The notes below the pieces were generated by a model. It ran no database searches, had not been told where the DNA came from, and was given only the letters and a program-made list of their open reading frames with translations. This document shows positions 37,915 to 46,034 of a stretch of DNA of 64,000 bases, piece after piece; the first letter of the stretch is position 1, and each line of letters begins with the position of its first letter. The position numbers were made by a program, and so were the translations under genes. The stretch is from Acidobacteriota bacterium (GTDB taxonomy: Bacteria; Acidobacteriota; Terriglobia; Acidiferrales; UBA7541). The stretch lies in NCBI GenBank assembly GCA_003224145.1, contig QHYN01000199.1, positions 1 through 64,000 on the forward strand. The letters are read 5' to 3'.

Positions 37915-38613
37915 ATTAGGGGCCTTGGCAGAAGCACGTTTCGCTTTTCGTGGCTTCGCGGGGCGGATTTTGCGCATGGCGGCGTTGCCGCCGCGCTGAC
38001 AGGCGCGCCACATGTACCAAGAGGCGACGGTGCGGTAGGGACGCCAGCGTTCGCCGAAGGCCAGGAGTTCCTTGGGCGTGGGCATCTGCTTTTTGCCGTA
38101 AGTGATGGACCAGCCCTTTCTGACGCCGAGGTCGTGGACGGGGAGAACGTCGGGTCGGCCCAGGCGGAAGATCAGAAACATTTCGACGGTCCAGGCGCCG
38201 ATGCCGCGGACAGAGACGAGGCGCTTGACGAGTTCTTCGTCGGAGTGCTTTTCGGCTTGTTCGAGGGTGGGGACGATCCCTTCGATGGTTTTCCTGGCGA
38301 GATCTTTCATGGCGAGGATTTTTGCGCCGGAGAGGCCGGCTTTGCGGAGGACGGATTTGCGGAGCTTGAGCATTTGTTCCGGGGAAGGGGCGCGGCCGTT
38401 GTTGCTGAGGGCTTTGACGCGGCCGAAAATGGTAGCCGCGGCTTTCCCGGAAATGAATTGGTAGGCGATGGCCTTGAGGAGGACTTCGTAGGGAGAATCG
38501 AGTTGGTCGGAATGCAACTGAAATGGAACCGTGTTGGCGATGAGCTCGGCCAGTTTGGGGTCGATGGAGGCAAGGTGGCGAGTGGCTTCCGCGAGATCGA
38601 AAGGGAGAGACAT
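37897..38613 (-). CDS. DNA-3-methyladenine glycosylase, AlkA-like
   Basis: This 238-residue HhH-GPD glycosylase removes alkylated purines. The segment LLKAIAYQFISGKAAATIFGRV is the characteristic helix after the N-terminus, VRGIGAWTVEMFLIFRLGRPDVLPVHDLGVRKG combines the helix-hairpin-helix with the catalytic Asp of PVHDLGVR, and WRPYRTVASWYMWRAC is the end of the domain. There is no iron-sulfur cluster and no N-terminal TATA-like domain, so it is the short AlkA/Mag form. I chose the start MSLPFDL because the upstream 77 codons look non-coding. A basic C-terminal tail (KPRKAKRASAKA) may aid DNA binding. Confidence 0.93.
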   Translation of the reverse strand: MSLPFDLAEATRHLASIDPKLAELIANTVPFQLHSDQLDSPYEVLLKAIAYQFISGKAAATIFGRVKALSNNGRAPSPEQMLKLRKSVLRKAGLSGAKILAMKDLARKTIEGIVPTLEQAEKHSDEELVKRLVSVRGIGAWTVEMFLIFRLGRPDVLPVHDLGVRKGWSITYGKKQMPTPKELLAFGERWRPYRTVASWYMWRACQRGGNAAMRKIRPAKPRKAKRASAKAPNSRSGR

Positions 38614-38743
38614 GACGGAAGAAGATACCAGGCAGGGAAGGGGCGAAGCAATGAAGTCGAGTTGTGGCGAAAAGCGCAGAAAGACAACGCAGATATGCAG
38701 AGAACGCAAAGGGGTGCAGAGAAATCGTGAATAGGCGAGTGGG

Positions 38744-39109
38744 TCACACCTTGGCGTAATTCTTGAGCTGTTTGGCGAGCTTTTCGATCTCTTGGGTTTC
38801 CTTGAAAATGGCAATCGAAAAAATATCGGAGGTGTGGAGCGCATCGACCTGAAGTCTGAGATCGCTAACTTTGGCGAAGAGCCGCGCCATCGTCTCGCGG
38901 AATTCTTTTTCTTGCGCTTGCAATCTCGCGCGCTGAGCGATCTTCGATCCGTACACGGGAGTTTCCGTATCCTGCTTCTCGGCAGGCGACGGTGGATCGA
39001 CCGGAGTCCTGCGCCTGGGAGTGGGGATGGGCGGCGAACATTGAAAAAGGAGAAGGGAGCTCGAGGCTCCGGCCAGGCTTTTGAGGAAGCAGCGGCGCGT
39101 ATCGGGCAT
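38744..39109 (-). CDS. Tat-exported small hypothetical protein
   Basis: This protein of about 121 residues begins with MPDTRRCFLKSLAGASSSLLLFQC, a twin-arginine signal (TRRCFLKSLAG) followed by a hydrophobic stretch ending in Cys, possibly an atypical lipobox. A Pro-rich linker and a helical C-terminal half (FRETMARLFAKVSDLRLQVDAL) with coiled-coil character follow. I chose ATG 39109 because it is preceded at 2 bases by ggaggtga. The role is unknown. Its Shine-Dalgarno sequence includes the stop codon of the small ORF upstream, suggesting a two-gene unit. Confidence 0.75.
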   Translation of the reverse strand: MPDTRRCFLKSLAGASSSLLLFQCSPPIPTPRRRTPVDPPSPAEKQDTETPVYGSKIAQRARLQAQEKEFRETMARLFAKVSDLRLQVDALHTSDIFSIAIFKETQEIEKLAKQLKNYAKV

Positions 39110-39111
39110 AG

Positions 39112-39288
39112 TCACCTCCAAGGCAGGACTTCCGGGGCGAGTCGGCGGAATTGCTGGTTCGATGGTATCACTTCAGGCGCGTATGCCGCCCAGTCGCGGG
39201 CAAACGCGCCCAACAAGTCTCCCTGCTGGATTGCGGCACTCATGGCAGCCTCCAAGCGGAGACAAGCTATCACACGTTTTGTGGCCAT
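39112..39288 (-). CDS. Possible small protein upstream of the Tat protein
   Basis: This 58-codon reading frame (MATKRVIACLRLEAAMSAAIQ...) ends exactly in the ribosome-binding site of the Tat-exported protein gene (cttggaggtga, with TGA as the stop). The sequence is protein-like: Ala-rich helix, then WAAYAPEVIPSNQQFRRLAPEVL. It could encode a small conserved protein, possibly coupled to the next gene, but I recognise no family. An 83-codon version starting at 39363 overlaps the divergent ychF-like start. Chance ORF is a real alternative. Confidence 0.35.
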   Translation of the reverse strand: MATKRVIACLRLEAAMSAAIQQGDLLGAFARDWAAYAPEVIPSNQQFRRLAPEVLPWR

Positions 39289-39357
39289 TTCGTTGGGCGT
39301 GACGAGTGGCGGACGGCCGATGGTGGCCACAGACGTGTGTGCTAAACTCTCGCGTTT

Positions 39358-40428
39358 ATGCAAGCGGGAATTATTGGACTACCACAGGTGGGGAAGACCA
39401 CGCTGTTCCGGATTCTGACGAAGGCGCACGTCGAGGGAAAAGGCGGGGCGTCGGCGACACACGTGGGCGTAGCCAAAGTTCCGGAGCCGCGGCTAGTGGA
39501 GCTGGCGAAGCTCTACAATCCGAAGAAAATCACATACGCCACGGTGAATTATGTGGATTTAGGCGGCATGCAGAAAGAGCGCACGCGAGATGCGCTTGCG
39601 CAGTTGCGCGAAGTGGACGTGATTGCGCACGTGATTCGCGTGTTCGAGGACCCGAGCGTGCCGCATTCGGAGGGGAGCATTGATCCGCTGCGGGACGCAA
39701 CGAATCTAGATTTGGAGCTGATGCTTTCGGACCACGATCAGATAACGCGGCGGCTGGAGCGCGTAGAAAAGGATCTGAAGAAAAAGCGCGATCCGGTGCT
39801 GGAAATCGAGCAGACGGCATTGGGAAAATGCAAAGCGCAACTGGAAGCGGAGAAGCCGCTGCGCGAATTGGAGTTGACGCAGGAAGAACGGAAGTCGATT
39901 GGGGGATTTTTGTTTTTGTCGGTGCGGCCGGTGCTGTATGTGCTGAACCTGAGGGACGAAGAAGCGGACAAGCTGGATACGGCGGTAGAGCGGCACAAGT
40001 TGAGCGCATTGCAGGGAAGGCCGAACGCGGCGGTGGTGGCGGTGTGCGGACGGCTGGAAGCGGAACTGGCGGAGATGGACGAGAAAGAAGCGGCGGAATT
40101 GCTTGCGTCCTATGGATTGAAAGAGCCAGGACTGAACCGCTTGATTCGCGCAACGTATGATTTGCTGGGACTGATCCAGTTTTTCACGGCAGGGGAGCCG
40201 GAAGTGCGGGCGTGGACGATTCGAAAGGGTGCTCCGGCCGTGAAAGCGGCGGGAGTGATTCACAGCGACATCGAGAAAGGATTCATTCGAGCGGAAGTGG
40301 TGAGGTGGGATGATTTGGTGGCGGCGGGAAGCTTGGCGGCGGCACGGGAAAAGGCGCAGGTGCGGCTGGAGGGGAAAGAGTATGTGGTGCAAGAAGGGGA
40401 TGTGATTTTGTTTAGGCATTCAGGATGA
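39358..40428 (+). CDS. ychF: YchF/OLA1-type ATPase with TGS-like end
   Basis: This 356-residue protein belongs to the Obg-related YchF family, which binds the ribosome and hydrolyses ATP. The P-loop is GLPQVGKTTLFRILT, a variant of the usual GLPNVGKSTLF, and VNYVDLGG follows. A coiled-coil segment lies at about residues 135-185 (RRLERVEKDLKKK...EAEKPLREL). A C-terminal TGS/DUF933 domain has FFTAGEPEVRAWTI...AAGVIHSDIEKGFIRAEVV. The Gln/Thr P-loop variant is what I expect in acidobacterial and deltaproteobacterial members. It is a single gene, divergent from the small ORF above; the start has only a weak ribosome site. Confidence 0.94.
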   Translation: MQAGIIGLPQVGKTTLFRILTKAHVEGKGGASATHVGVAKVPEPRLVELAKLYNPKKITYATVNYVDLGGMQKERTRDALAQLREVDVIAHVIRVFEDPSVPHSEGSIDPLRDATNLDLELMLSDHDQITRRLERVEKDLKKKRDPVLEIEQTALGKCKAQLEAEKPLRELELTQEERKSIGGFLFLSVRPVLYVLNLRDEEADKLDTAVERHKLSALQGRPNAAVVAVCGRLEAELAEMDEKEAAELLASYGLKEPGLNRLIRATYDLLGLIQFFTAGEPEVRAWTIRKGAPAVKAAGVIHSDIEKGFIRAEVVRWDDLVAAGSLAAAREKAQVRLEGKEYVVQEGDVILFRHSG

Positions 40429-40468
40429 AGTAAGGACGCAGGGAAGTAAGGAGGTAGGGAAAAAAGAA

Positions 40469-40488
40469 TTAACACAGAGAACGCGGAG
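40469..40488. repeat. Dispersed purine-rich intergenic repeat
   Basis: ttaacacagagaacgcggag is related (15 of 20 bases) to the complement of 24356-24375. Purine-rich repeats of the same flavour (gaagtaaggaggtaggg, compare gaagcaaggaagtagga at 8253) fill the rest of this 118-base gap between the ychF-like gene and zip. Confidence 0.4.
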
Positions 40489-40546
40489 GGCTCAGAGTCC
40501 ACAGAGAAGACAGAGGAAAAAAGCGAAAAAGAGTTAAAGGCAATTC

Positions 40547-41290
40547 ATGGGACATGATGTGACATTTCGCACGGCGCTGGCGGCGGGGCTGGGGCTCGTA
40601 GCCGCAGCGGGGAATTTGCTCGGCGGATATTTTGTCGTTCGAAAGGACTGGCCGCGGCAATCCCTGCAATATTTTTTGGCGCTGGGCGCCGGGTACATGC
40701 TGGCGGTGGCGTTTCTGGAGGTGATTCCCGAGTCGGTGCGGCTATCAGGGGAGGGCGCGCTCCTCTTCGTGCTGATTGGATTTTTTCTGGTGCATTTGTT
40801 CGAGCATACCATCGCGCCGCATTTTCATTTTGGAGAGGAGACGCATCACGAGGAGTTCAGCTCCGTTCATGCGGGGGACACGGTGCTTCTCGGATTGGTC
40901 ATTCACACGTTTTTTGATGGCGTGGCGATCGCGGCAGGGTTTCTGGTTTCGACGTGGCTGGGTGTAGTGTTGTTTGTGGCGGTGTTTCTGCACAAACTGC
41001 CGGAGGGGTTTACGATCGCGTCGGTGGCGCTGGCGAGCGGACGGGGAAAGCGCAACGCCATTCTGGGAGCAGGGTTATTAGGAGCGGCGACGCTGTTTGG
41101 AGTGCTGTTGACGAGCGCGCTGCAAGGACAATTGAAATACGCGCTGCCACTGTCCGGAGGAGTGACGGTGTACGTGGCGGCGACGGACCTGTTGCCCGAA
41201 GTGAACCGCGAGCCGAATTGGCGGATGGCGTTGCTGGTGTTCCTGGGTGTCGCTAGTTTGTTGATAATGCAACGCTTGTTTCATGTTTGA
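40547..41290 (+). CDS. ZIP-family metal transporter
   Basis: This 247-residue inner-membrane protein of the ZIP (ZupT/GufA) family imports Zn2+ or other divalent metals. Eight or so helices are visible. The metal-site helices are present: HTFFDGVAIAAGFLVS near residue 122 (His-x3-Asp) and LHKLPEGFTIASVAL near residue 150 (H-x2-PEG). A His-rich loop precedes them (HFHFGEETHHEEF), often a metal-sensing loop. Substrate choice cannot be read from sequence. It is a single gene, preceded by a purine-rich repeat region and followed by 128 bases to the ECF sigma gene. Confidence 0.93.
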   Translation: MGHDVTFRTALAAGLGLVAAAGNLLGGYFVVRKDWPRQSLQYFLALGAGYMLAVAFLEVIPESVRLSGEGALLFVLIGFFLVHLFEHTIAPHFHFGEETHHEEFSSVHAGDTVLLGLVIHTFFDGVAIAAGFLVSTWLGVVLFVAVFLHKLPEGFTIASVALASGRGKRNAILGAGLLGAATLFGVLLTSALQGQLKYALPLSGGVTVYVAATDLLPEVNREPNWRMALLVFLGVASLLIMQRLFHV

Positions 41291-41418
41291 AAAGGTAGCC
41301 GGTATTTCTCGGCTTTGACCCTAACATCATCCTAAAGCCTTTTGATACAATAGCTTACCAGGGATTTAAGGGCCTCTCGAACAAGCAACTTTCTGAGACA
41401 AGTTGGGTTTGATACGGT

Positions 41419-42027
41419 GTGGCGGCTATGGCCAGGTCGGACGTCCAACTGATGCTGGACGTAAAGGCGGGCGACGAACAGTCGTTCGGGCTTCTGCTGC
41501 ATCGCTACAGGAGTCCTTTGGTTAATTTCCTGTACCGCATGGTTCGGAACCGGGAACAGGCAGAAGATTTGGCGCAGGAAGTTTTTTTGCGGGTGTATCG
41601 CGCGAGAGAAGAGTACGTGCCAAGCGCGAAGTTCACCACCTGGCTCTTCCGGATCGCGACCAATCTGGCGTTGAATTCGTTGCGCGACAATCGGTATCAA
41701 CGCATGGAGATTTCGCTGGATGCGCCGGTGACCGTGGATGCGGAAGACGGCGAAGAGAAGGCGCTGGACGTTGCGGAAAAGCATCCGAACATCGAGCAGC
41801 ACTTGATCGAGGAGACGCGGCGCAAGATGATCCGGCACGCGATTGAGAAGTTGCCGGAGAAACAGAGAGCGGCGGTGCTGCTGCACAAGTATCAGGAGCT
41901 GGATTACGGAGAGATCGCCAAGATTCTGCAATGCTCGGAGAGCGCGCTGAAATCACTGCTATTCCGGGCGTACGAAACGTTGCGAGTGGAACTCGCCCCC
42001 CTCGTGGCGCAGCAGGGCAAGCTGTAG
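41419..42027 (+). CDS. ECF sigma factor (RpoE-like)
   Basis: This protein of about 200 residues carries region 2 (residues 20-90, RYRSPLVNFLYRMVRNREQAEDLAQEVFLRVYR with the core-binding and -10 contact segments) and region 4 (about 130-195, LPEKQRAAVLLHKYQELDYGEIAKILQCSESALKSLLFRAYETLR with the -35 helix-turn-helix). It is the typical short ECF form without region 3. Start GTG 41419 or ATG 41428. The next gene, 27 bases on, encodes a zinc-binding anti-sigma factor, so this pair should respond to an envelope or redox signal. Its target promoters are unknown. Confidence 0.95.
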   Translation: MAAMARSDVQLMLDVKAGDEQSFGLLLHRYRSPLVNFLYRMVRNREQAEDLAQEVFLRVYRAREEYVPSAKFTTWLFRIATNLALNSLRDNRYQRMEISLDAPVTVDAEDGEEKALDVAEKHPNIEQHLIEETRRKMIRHAIEKLPEKQRAAVLLHKYQELDYGEIAKILQCSESALKSLLFRAYETLRVELAPLVAQQGKL

Positions 42028-42054
42028 AAGTTGGGCCGGGAAGGGAAGGAAGTT

Positions 42055-42516
42055 ATGAGCTGCAGTCGGATGGAAAACAAGATTTTGGGATACGTGGACG
42101 GGCGCCTGAAAGAAGGCGAACGGCTAGAGGTGGAGAAGCACCTGGCGACGTGCGCGGCTTGCCGCGTGCGCGTGAACGAGTTTCGCGCGGTGCGCGGCTT
42201 GCTGGACGAACTGCCGGTGATCGAGCCGTCCTCGGCGTTTGATTTGCGCGTTCATGCACGGGTGGCGGCGGAGCCGGTGAAGCAGAGCTGGTGGGCCTGG
42301 TTCACGCCGTCGCCGCGTGTGGCGTTCGCGGCGTCGTTGTTGCTGCTGGCGACAGTTTGGATTGGAACGCATTCGAGCAACAATCCGCCGCAGATCGCGC
42401 AAGACGATATTCCGGTTCTGGAGAATTACGATGTGCTGTCTAGCTTTGATCCACTGACGGAATTGCCGCCGCCGGTGCAGGCGGACGAGGCGACGCAACA
42501 GAATCAGCAGATGTAA
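42055..42516 (+). CDS. Zinc-finger anti-sigma factor, membrane-anchored
   Basis: This 153-residue protein starts MSCSRMENKILGYVDGRLKEGERLEVEKHLATCAACRVRVNEF, the anti-sigma zinc-binding domain (zf-HC2) with His-x3-Cys-x2-Cys at about residues 30-36 and an N-terminal Cys. One membrane helix lies near residues 85-107 (AFAASLLLLATVWIGT), and the acidic C-terminal part is periplasmic. It would hold the ECF sigma factor encoded 27 bases upstream inactive until a signal releases it. ATG 42055 follows aagggaagga; the longer ORF is rejected. The DUF3106 gene follows after 6 bases, so all three form an operon. Confidence 0.93.
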   Translation: MSCSRMENKILGYVDGRLKEGERLEVEKHLATCAACRVRVNEFRAVRGLLDELPVIEPSSAFDLRVHARVAAEPVKQSWWAWFTPSPRVAFAASLLLLATVWIGTHSSNNPPQIAQDDIPVLENYDVLSSFDPLTELPPPVQADEATQQNQQM

Positions 42517-42522
42517 GGTGAG

Positions 42523-43248
42523 ATGAAACTGCGAATCCAAATCGGTTGCTTACTGATTGCGCTGGGGATCGACGCAGGGATGGCTTTGCCGTGTGCAGCG
42601 CAAAAGCACGACACGAACAAGCCGCCCCAGCAACAAAAGCAAGAGCAGAGACAACAACAGAGGCAGGCGCCGAGACAAGAGCGGCGGCAAGAGCGGCAAG
42701 ATGCGCGGAGGGCCCCCAATGGCCGTCCGAATGCTGACCGGCCGCGCAACATTGCTCCGCCGAATCGGCCAACAGAGTCGATGGGCACGCTCGGTGGGGG
42801 GAATCGTCCTCCAAACGCTGGCAATCAGCCGGGACAGCGGCCAAACTTCAATCCGAACCGGCCACCGAATGCCAGCAATCCCCAGGCAAATCCCAGAAGG
42901 TTCCAGGATTTGACGCCGGAGCAGAAACGAAGTTGGGAGAAGTTCAATCGGCTGCCGCCCCAAAAGCAACAAGAGATGAGAGAGGCAGCTAGGAACTGGC
43001 AGAAGCTGACGCCGGATCAGCAGGGGCATATCAAGAATGAGGTGTTTCCAAAGTGGCAGCAGATGCCGTCCGACAGACAGAGGGCAATTCGACAACGATT
43101 GGGCGTGCTGCAAAACATGCCGGAGTCAGCGCGGAACCAGCACTTGAATGATCCGAACTTCACACGCGGCATGAGCGAAGAAGATAAGGCCATGCTGCGC
43201 GATCTGAGCCACATGCATGTGGGCGCGCCGGATCCGCCGAGCGAGTAG
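42523..43248 (+). CDS. DUF3106 periplasmic protein
   Basis: This 241-residue protein has an N-terminal signal peptide (LRIQIGCLLIALGIDAGMALPCAAQ; cleavage near residue 26), a low-complexity Gln/Arg/Pro-rich stretch (about residues 28-120) and the DUF3106 segment (about 128-200) with repeated helix pairs: RFQDLTPEQKRSWEKFNRLPP and KLTPDQQGHIKNEVFPKWQQMPSDRQRAIRQRL. The function is unknown. Its position directly after an ECF sigma/anti-sigma pair suggests it is a target or sensor partner of that regulator. It resembles the CpxP/Spy-like repeat logic of envelope stress proteins, but that is analogy only. Confidence 0.85.
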   Translation: MKLRIQIGCLLIALGIDAGMALPCAAQKHDTNKPPQQQKQEQRQQQRQAPRQERRQERQDARRAPNGRPNADRPRNIAPPNRPTESMGTLGGGNRPPNAGNQPGQRPNFNPNRPPNASNPQANPRRFQDLTPEQKRSWEKFNRLPPQKQQEMREAARNWQKLTPDQQGHIKNEVFPKWQQMPSDRQRAIRQRLGVLQNMPESARNQHLNDPNFTRGMSEEDKAMLRDLSHMHVGAPDPPSE

Positions 43249-43349
43249 AACAGTCTTCCGTTGTAAGTTCTAAGTTTTAAGTCCGGACAAAACAGCTCCA
43301 CTTGGAAGTTTCGTCTCAACCGATGCTCGTTGCGCAGGGTGAGAGTTGA

Positions 43350-43388
43350 GATCCTTCGGGCCGCAAAATGCACGGCCTCAGGATGACA
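43350..43388. repeat. Dispersed hairpin repeat (second copy)
   Basis: gatccttcgggccg...cggcctcaggatgaca repeats the frame seen at 3005-3057 with the same outer sequence (gatcc-tcg ... ctc-g-atgaca). The inner arms (ggccg / cggcc) form a stem around a short variable loop. The outer boundary is conserved while the centre differs, as in REP-like dispersed intergenic elements. Confidence 0.6.
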
Positions 43389-43530
43389 CACCGTAGCTTG
43401 CGTTTGTCAGGGCAGAGAACTGCAGGTTGTCAAAAAAGCTTGGCTAGTTTCAGGGTCCATGGATCTGCCAAATCGTCTCTCCGTTGTTTTGCCCCAACGT
43501 TGACAAGAGCCGCTGGTTCACGGCAAGGTG

Positions 43531-43640
43531 ACTAGTGCCGTTCCAACTCCTTTGAGCGATCGCTATTGGTTTCGGTCACGACGATTTTTCCGGAAACGAT
43601 GGATCGCGCGTTTGGTCCGTCTAGTTGGAACGGCACTAGT
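43531..43640. mobile_element. 110-bp MITE-like element with 18-bp inverted ends
   Basis: The element begins actagtgccgttccaact and ends agttggaacggcactagt, a perfect 18-bp inverted repeat enclosing 74 bases with no ORF. The terminal inverted repeats, small size, intergenic location and a degenerate partner at 18755 are the features of a miniature inverted-repeat transposable element or a REP-type pair. I see no obvious target-site duplication: the flanking bases are ...gcaaggtg and tcgggatt... . No transposase is in the window. Confidence 0.65.
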
Positions 43641-43684
43641 TCGGGATTGCCGCATCGAACGAGTGGAGGAAGAACATTCCCGCA

Positions 43685-44911
43685 TTGTCCACGCGCTTTC
43701 GCGCCTTGCAGCACCGCAATTTTCAGCTCTTCATCGCAGGGCAACTCATATCGCTGATCGGAACGTGGATGCAGACCACCGCGCAACTGTGGCTGGTCTA
43801 TAAGCTCACCGGATCGGCAGCGCTGCTCGGAGTTTTTGGGTTCGCAAGCCAGGTGCCGATGTTGTTTCTCTCCTCGCTGGGCGGATATGTGGGTGACCGC
43901 TACGAGCGCCATCGTGGCGTGATTGCCACGCAGACAGCCTCCATGATTCTGGCGTTCGTGCTGGCAGCACTGACGCTGGCGCATCTAATTAATGAATGGG
44001 AATTGATCGCCATCGCGTTTTTGGTAGGCGTTGTCAACGCGTTTGATGTACCAATCCGGCAGGCATTTTTGGTGCAGATGGTGGGGAAAGAAGATTTGCC
44101 AAATGCCATCGCGCTGAATTCCTCGATTTTTAACGGAGCGCGTGTGGTGGGCCCGGCAATTGCGGGATTCGCGATCGCCTGGTTCGGGGAAGGCTGGTGT
44201 TTCTTCCTGAACGGGTTGAGTTTTGTGGCGGTGATCGTGGCACTTTTCATGATGAGGATCGCAAAGACGGAAATAAAGCCGAGTGAGGAATCTCCGCTGA
44301 AAAGCCTGGTGCAGGGATTCCACTTTGCGATGAGCGATCCGCCAGTACGGTCGACGCTGTTGTTGCTGAGCGTGCTGAGCCTTTTTGGATTGCAGTACTC
44401 GGTATTCATGCCGATTTACGCGCAGGACATTTTGAGGGGAAACGCGCGGACACTGGGATTGCTGATGAGCTCAGCGGGGGTGGGCGCGGTGCTGGGCGCG
44501 CTGCATTTTGCTGCGCGCACGCACTACAAAGGGCTGGCACGGTGGATTGGGGCGACTTCGACGACGTGCGCGGTCTGCCTGATCATTTTTTCGCAGGCGA
44601 AGGTTTTCTGGCTTTGCGTCGTGGTGCTCTTCGTCGTGGGGTTCGCGGCCACGTCACAGATGGCCGCGACGAATACGCTGATTCAGAATCGCGTGCCCGA
44701 TGAGCTGCGCAGCCGAGTGATGGCAGTGTATGCGACGATGTTCATGGGCGTGCAGCCAATTGGAGCGCTGATCGCGGGAGGCGTCGCAAAGCGCATCGGC
44801 GCTCCCTACACGTTGACGGTTTCTGGATCGCTTGTACTGCTGGGTAGTTTGGTCTTTTTGTCTCGCGTCGTCATGAGATTGGGGAAACTGCAGACATCCG
44901 CGGGAACTTAG
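43685..44911 (+). CDS. MFS transporter, EntS/MFS_3-like
   Basis: This 408-residue inner-membrane permease has 12 predicted helices, of the major facilitator superfamily. The start MSTRFRALQHRNFQLFIAGQLISLIGTWMQ is typical of the EntS/ 'MFS_3' exporters, with LSSLGGYVGDRYERHRG (motif A loop, G-x3-DR) near residue 63 and IALNSSIFNGARVVGPAIAG near residue 140. The substrate is unknown; relatives export siderophores or drugs. The start is TTG. It converges on pqqE, and the two stop codons overlap (TTAG), so the 3' ends share bases. The gap upstream contains the 110-bp element. Confidence 0.9.
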   Translation: MSTRFRALQHRNFQLFIAGQLISLIGTWMQTTAQLWLVYKLTGSAALLGVFGFASQVPMLFLSSLGGYVGDRYERHRGVIATQTASMILAFVLAALTLAHLINEWELIAIAFLVGVVNAFDVPIRQAFLVQMVGKEDLPNAIALNSSIFNGARVVGPAIAGFAIAWFGEGWCFFLNGLSFVAVIVALFMMRIAKTEIKPSEESPLKSLVQGFHFAMSDPPVRSTLLLLSVLSLFGLQYSVFMPIYAQDILRGNARTLGLLMSSAGVGAVLGALHFAARTHYKGLARWIGATSTTCAVCLIIFSQAKVFWLCVVVLFVVGFAATSQMAATNTLIQNRVPDELRSRVMAVYATMFMGVQPIGALIAGGVAKRIGAPYTLTVSGSLVLLGSLVFLSRVVMRLGKLQTSAGT

Positions 44912-46014
44912 GAAGGATTAGGGCGATAGAGCCACGCGGGTGTCGAAATTGCCTGCTGAGCGGATGAGTTGTTGATCTCCGCGAGGATGGCGTCCACCTT
45001 GGGCCGCTGTGGGGCAAGGGAGCAAACGGGATCCGTCGCGCAAGCGTCGCCCGTGAGGAGGAGCGCCTGGCAACGGCAGCCACCGAAGTCCAGATCGCGG
45101 CGGTCGCAGGATTTGCAAGGTTCCTGCATCCAATCCTGGCCGCGAAATTTCTGAAACGCCTCGGAATGATCCCAGATTTCGCGCAGGCTGCGATTCTTCA
45201 CGTTTTCGAACGATAGGCCGGGAATGACTGTCGCGGCGTGACAGGGAAGGGCGTCACCGCTCGGAGTGATGAGCATAAGCTTGCGGCCCCAGCCACCGAC
45301 GCAGGGTTTGGGGAATTTGGCGTAATAGTCGGGCACGACGAAGAGGACGCGTGTCTTGCCGCGCAATTGTTCTTCGGCGCGATTGAGAAGCTCCACGCAG
45401 CGGTCCACCTGCTGCCTGGTGGGCAAGAGCCGCTCGCGATTGGGAAAGGCCCAGCCGTAATACTGGACGCTCGCGAATTCCACGCAACCCGCACCAGAGT
45501 TTTCCACGATGGCGAGCATTTCCTCGAGTTCGTCGATGTTGCGGCGATGGATAACGAAATTCAGGGTGACGCCAATGCGGTAGCGTTTCAGCCACTGGAG
45601 GACGCGGAGCTTGTGCGAGTGGGACTTCGTTCCCGAAATATCGCTGGCAGTCTCTTCGTGCCCGCCCTGGAAGCTGAGCTGAAAATGATCTAGTCCAGAT
45701 TGGACTAGAGAATCGAGCTTGGCTTCGTCGAGGGGAAGACCGGAAGTGATGAGGCTGACATAGAGGCCGGCAGCTCGCGCGTTGCGGACGAGATCGACGA
45801 TATCAGGACGCGCGAGAGGCTCGCCACCCGTGAAATCGGCCTGGAGTACGCCAGCTTCGGCGGCTTCTTTGAAGACACGCGACCAGGCTTCCGTGGAGAG
45901 CTCGTTGGCGCGAGATTGCAACTCGAGGGGATTCGAACAATAGACACAGTGGAGCGGGCAGCGATGCGTGAGCTCGACGACAAGGGCGAGCGGGTTGTGT
46001 GAATTAAGCGTCAT
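44908..46014 (-). CDS. pqqE: PQQ biosynthesis radical SAM protein PqqE
   Basis: This 368-residue radical-SAM enzyme forms the first Glu-Tyr cross-link in PqqA. The radical SAM motif is CPLHCVYC (C-x3-C-x2-C) near residue 20, followed by FTGGEPLARPDI. The C-terminal SPASM region carries further clusters, with cysteines in CVGGWG, CHAAT, CKSCDRRDLDFGGCRCQAL and CATDPVC. The start MTLNSHNPL gives the usual length; the ORF extends 86 codons further into pqqD and is rejected. It lies 20 bases after pqqD as the last gene of pqqABCDE, and its end overlaps the MFS stop. Confidence 0.95.
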   Translation of the reverse strand: MTLNSHNPLALVVELTHRCPLHCVYCSNPLELQSRANELSTEAWSRVFKEAAEAGVLQADFTGGEPLARPDIVDLVRNARAAGLYVSLITSGLPLDEAKLDSLVQSGLDHFQLSFQGGHEETASDISGTKSHSHKLRVLQWLKRYRIGVTLNFVIHRRNIDELEEMLAIVENSGAGCVEFASVQYYGWAFPNRERLLPTRQQVDRCVELLNRAEEQLRGKTRVLFVVPDYYAKFPKPCVGGWGRKLMLITPSGDALPCHAATVIPGLSFENVKNRSLREIWDHSEAFQKFRGQDWMQEPCKSCDRRDLDFGGCRCQALLLTGDACATDPVCSLAPQRPKVDAILAEINNSSAQQAISTPAWLYRPNPS

Positions 46015-46034
46015 GACCGGAAGAAAGGCGTGAG

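Larger units (their letters stand above)
43249..43684. other. 436-base gap with two repeat elements
   Basis: No gene was found here. The gap holds the dispersed hairpin repeat at 43350-43388 and the 110-bp inverted-repeat element at 43531-43640. The remainder, including 43389-43530, shows nothing I recognise; there is no clear promoter for the MFS gene. Confidence 0.6.
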
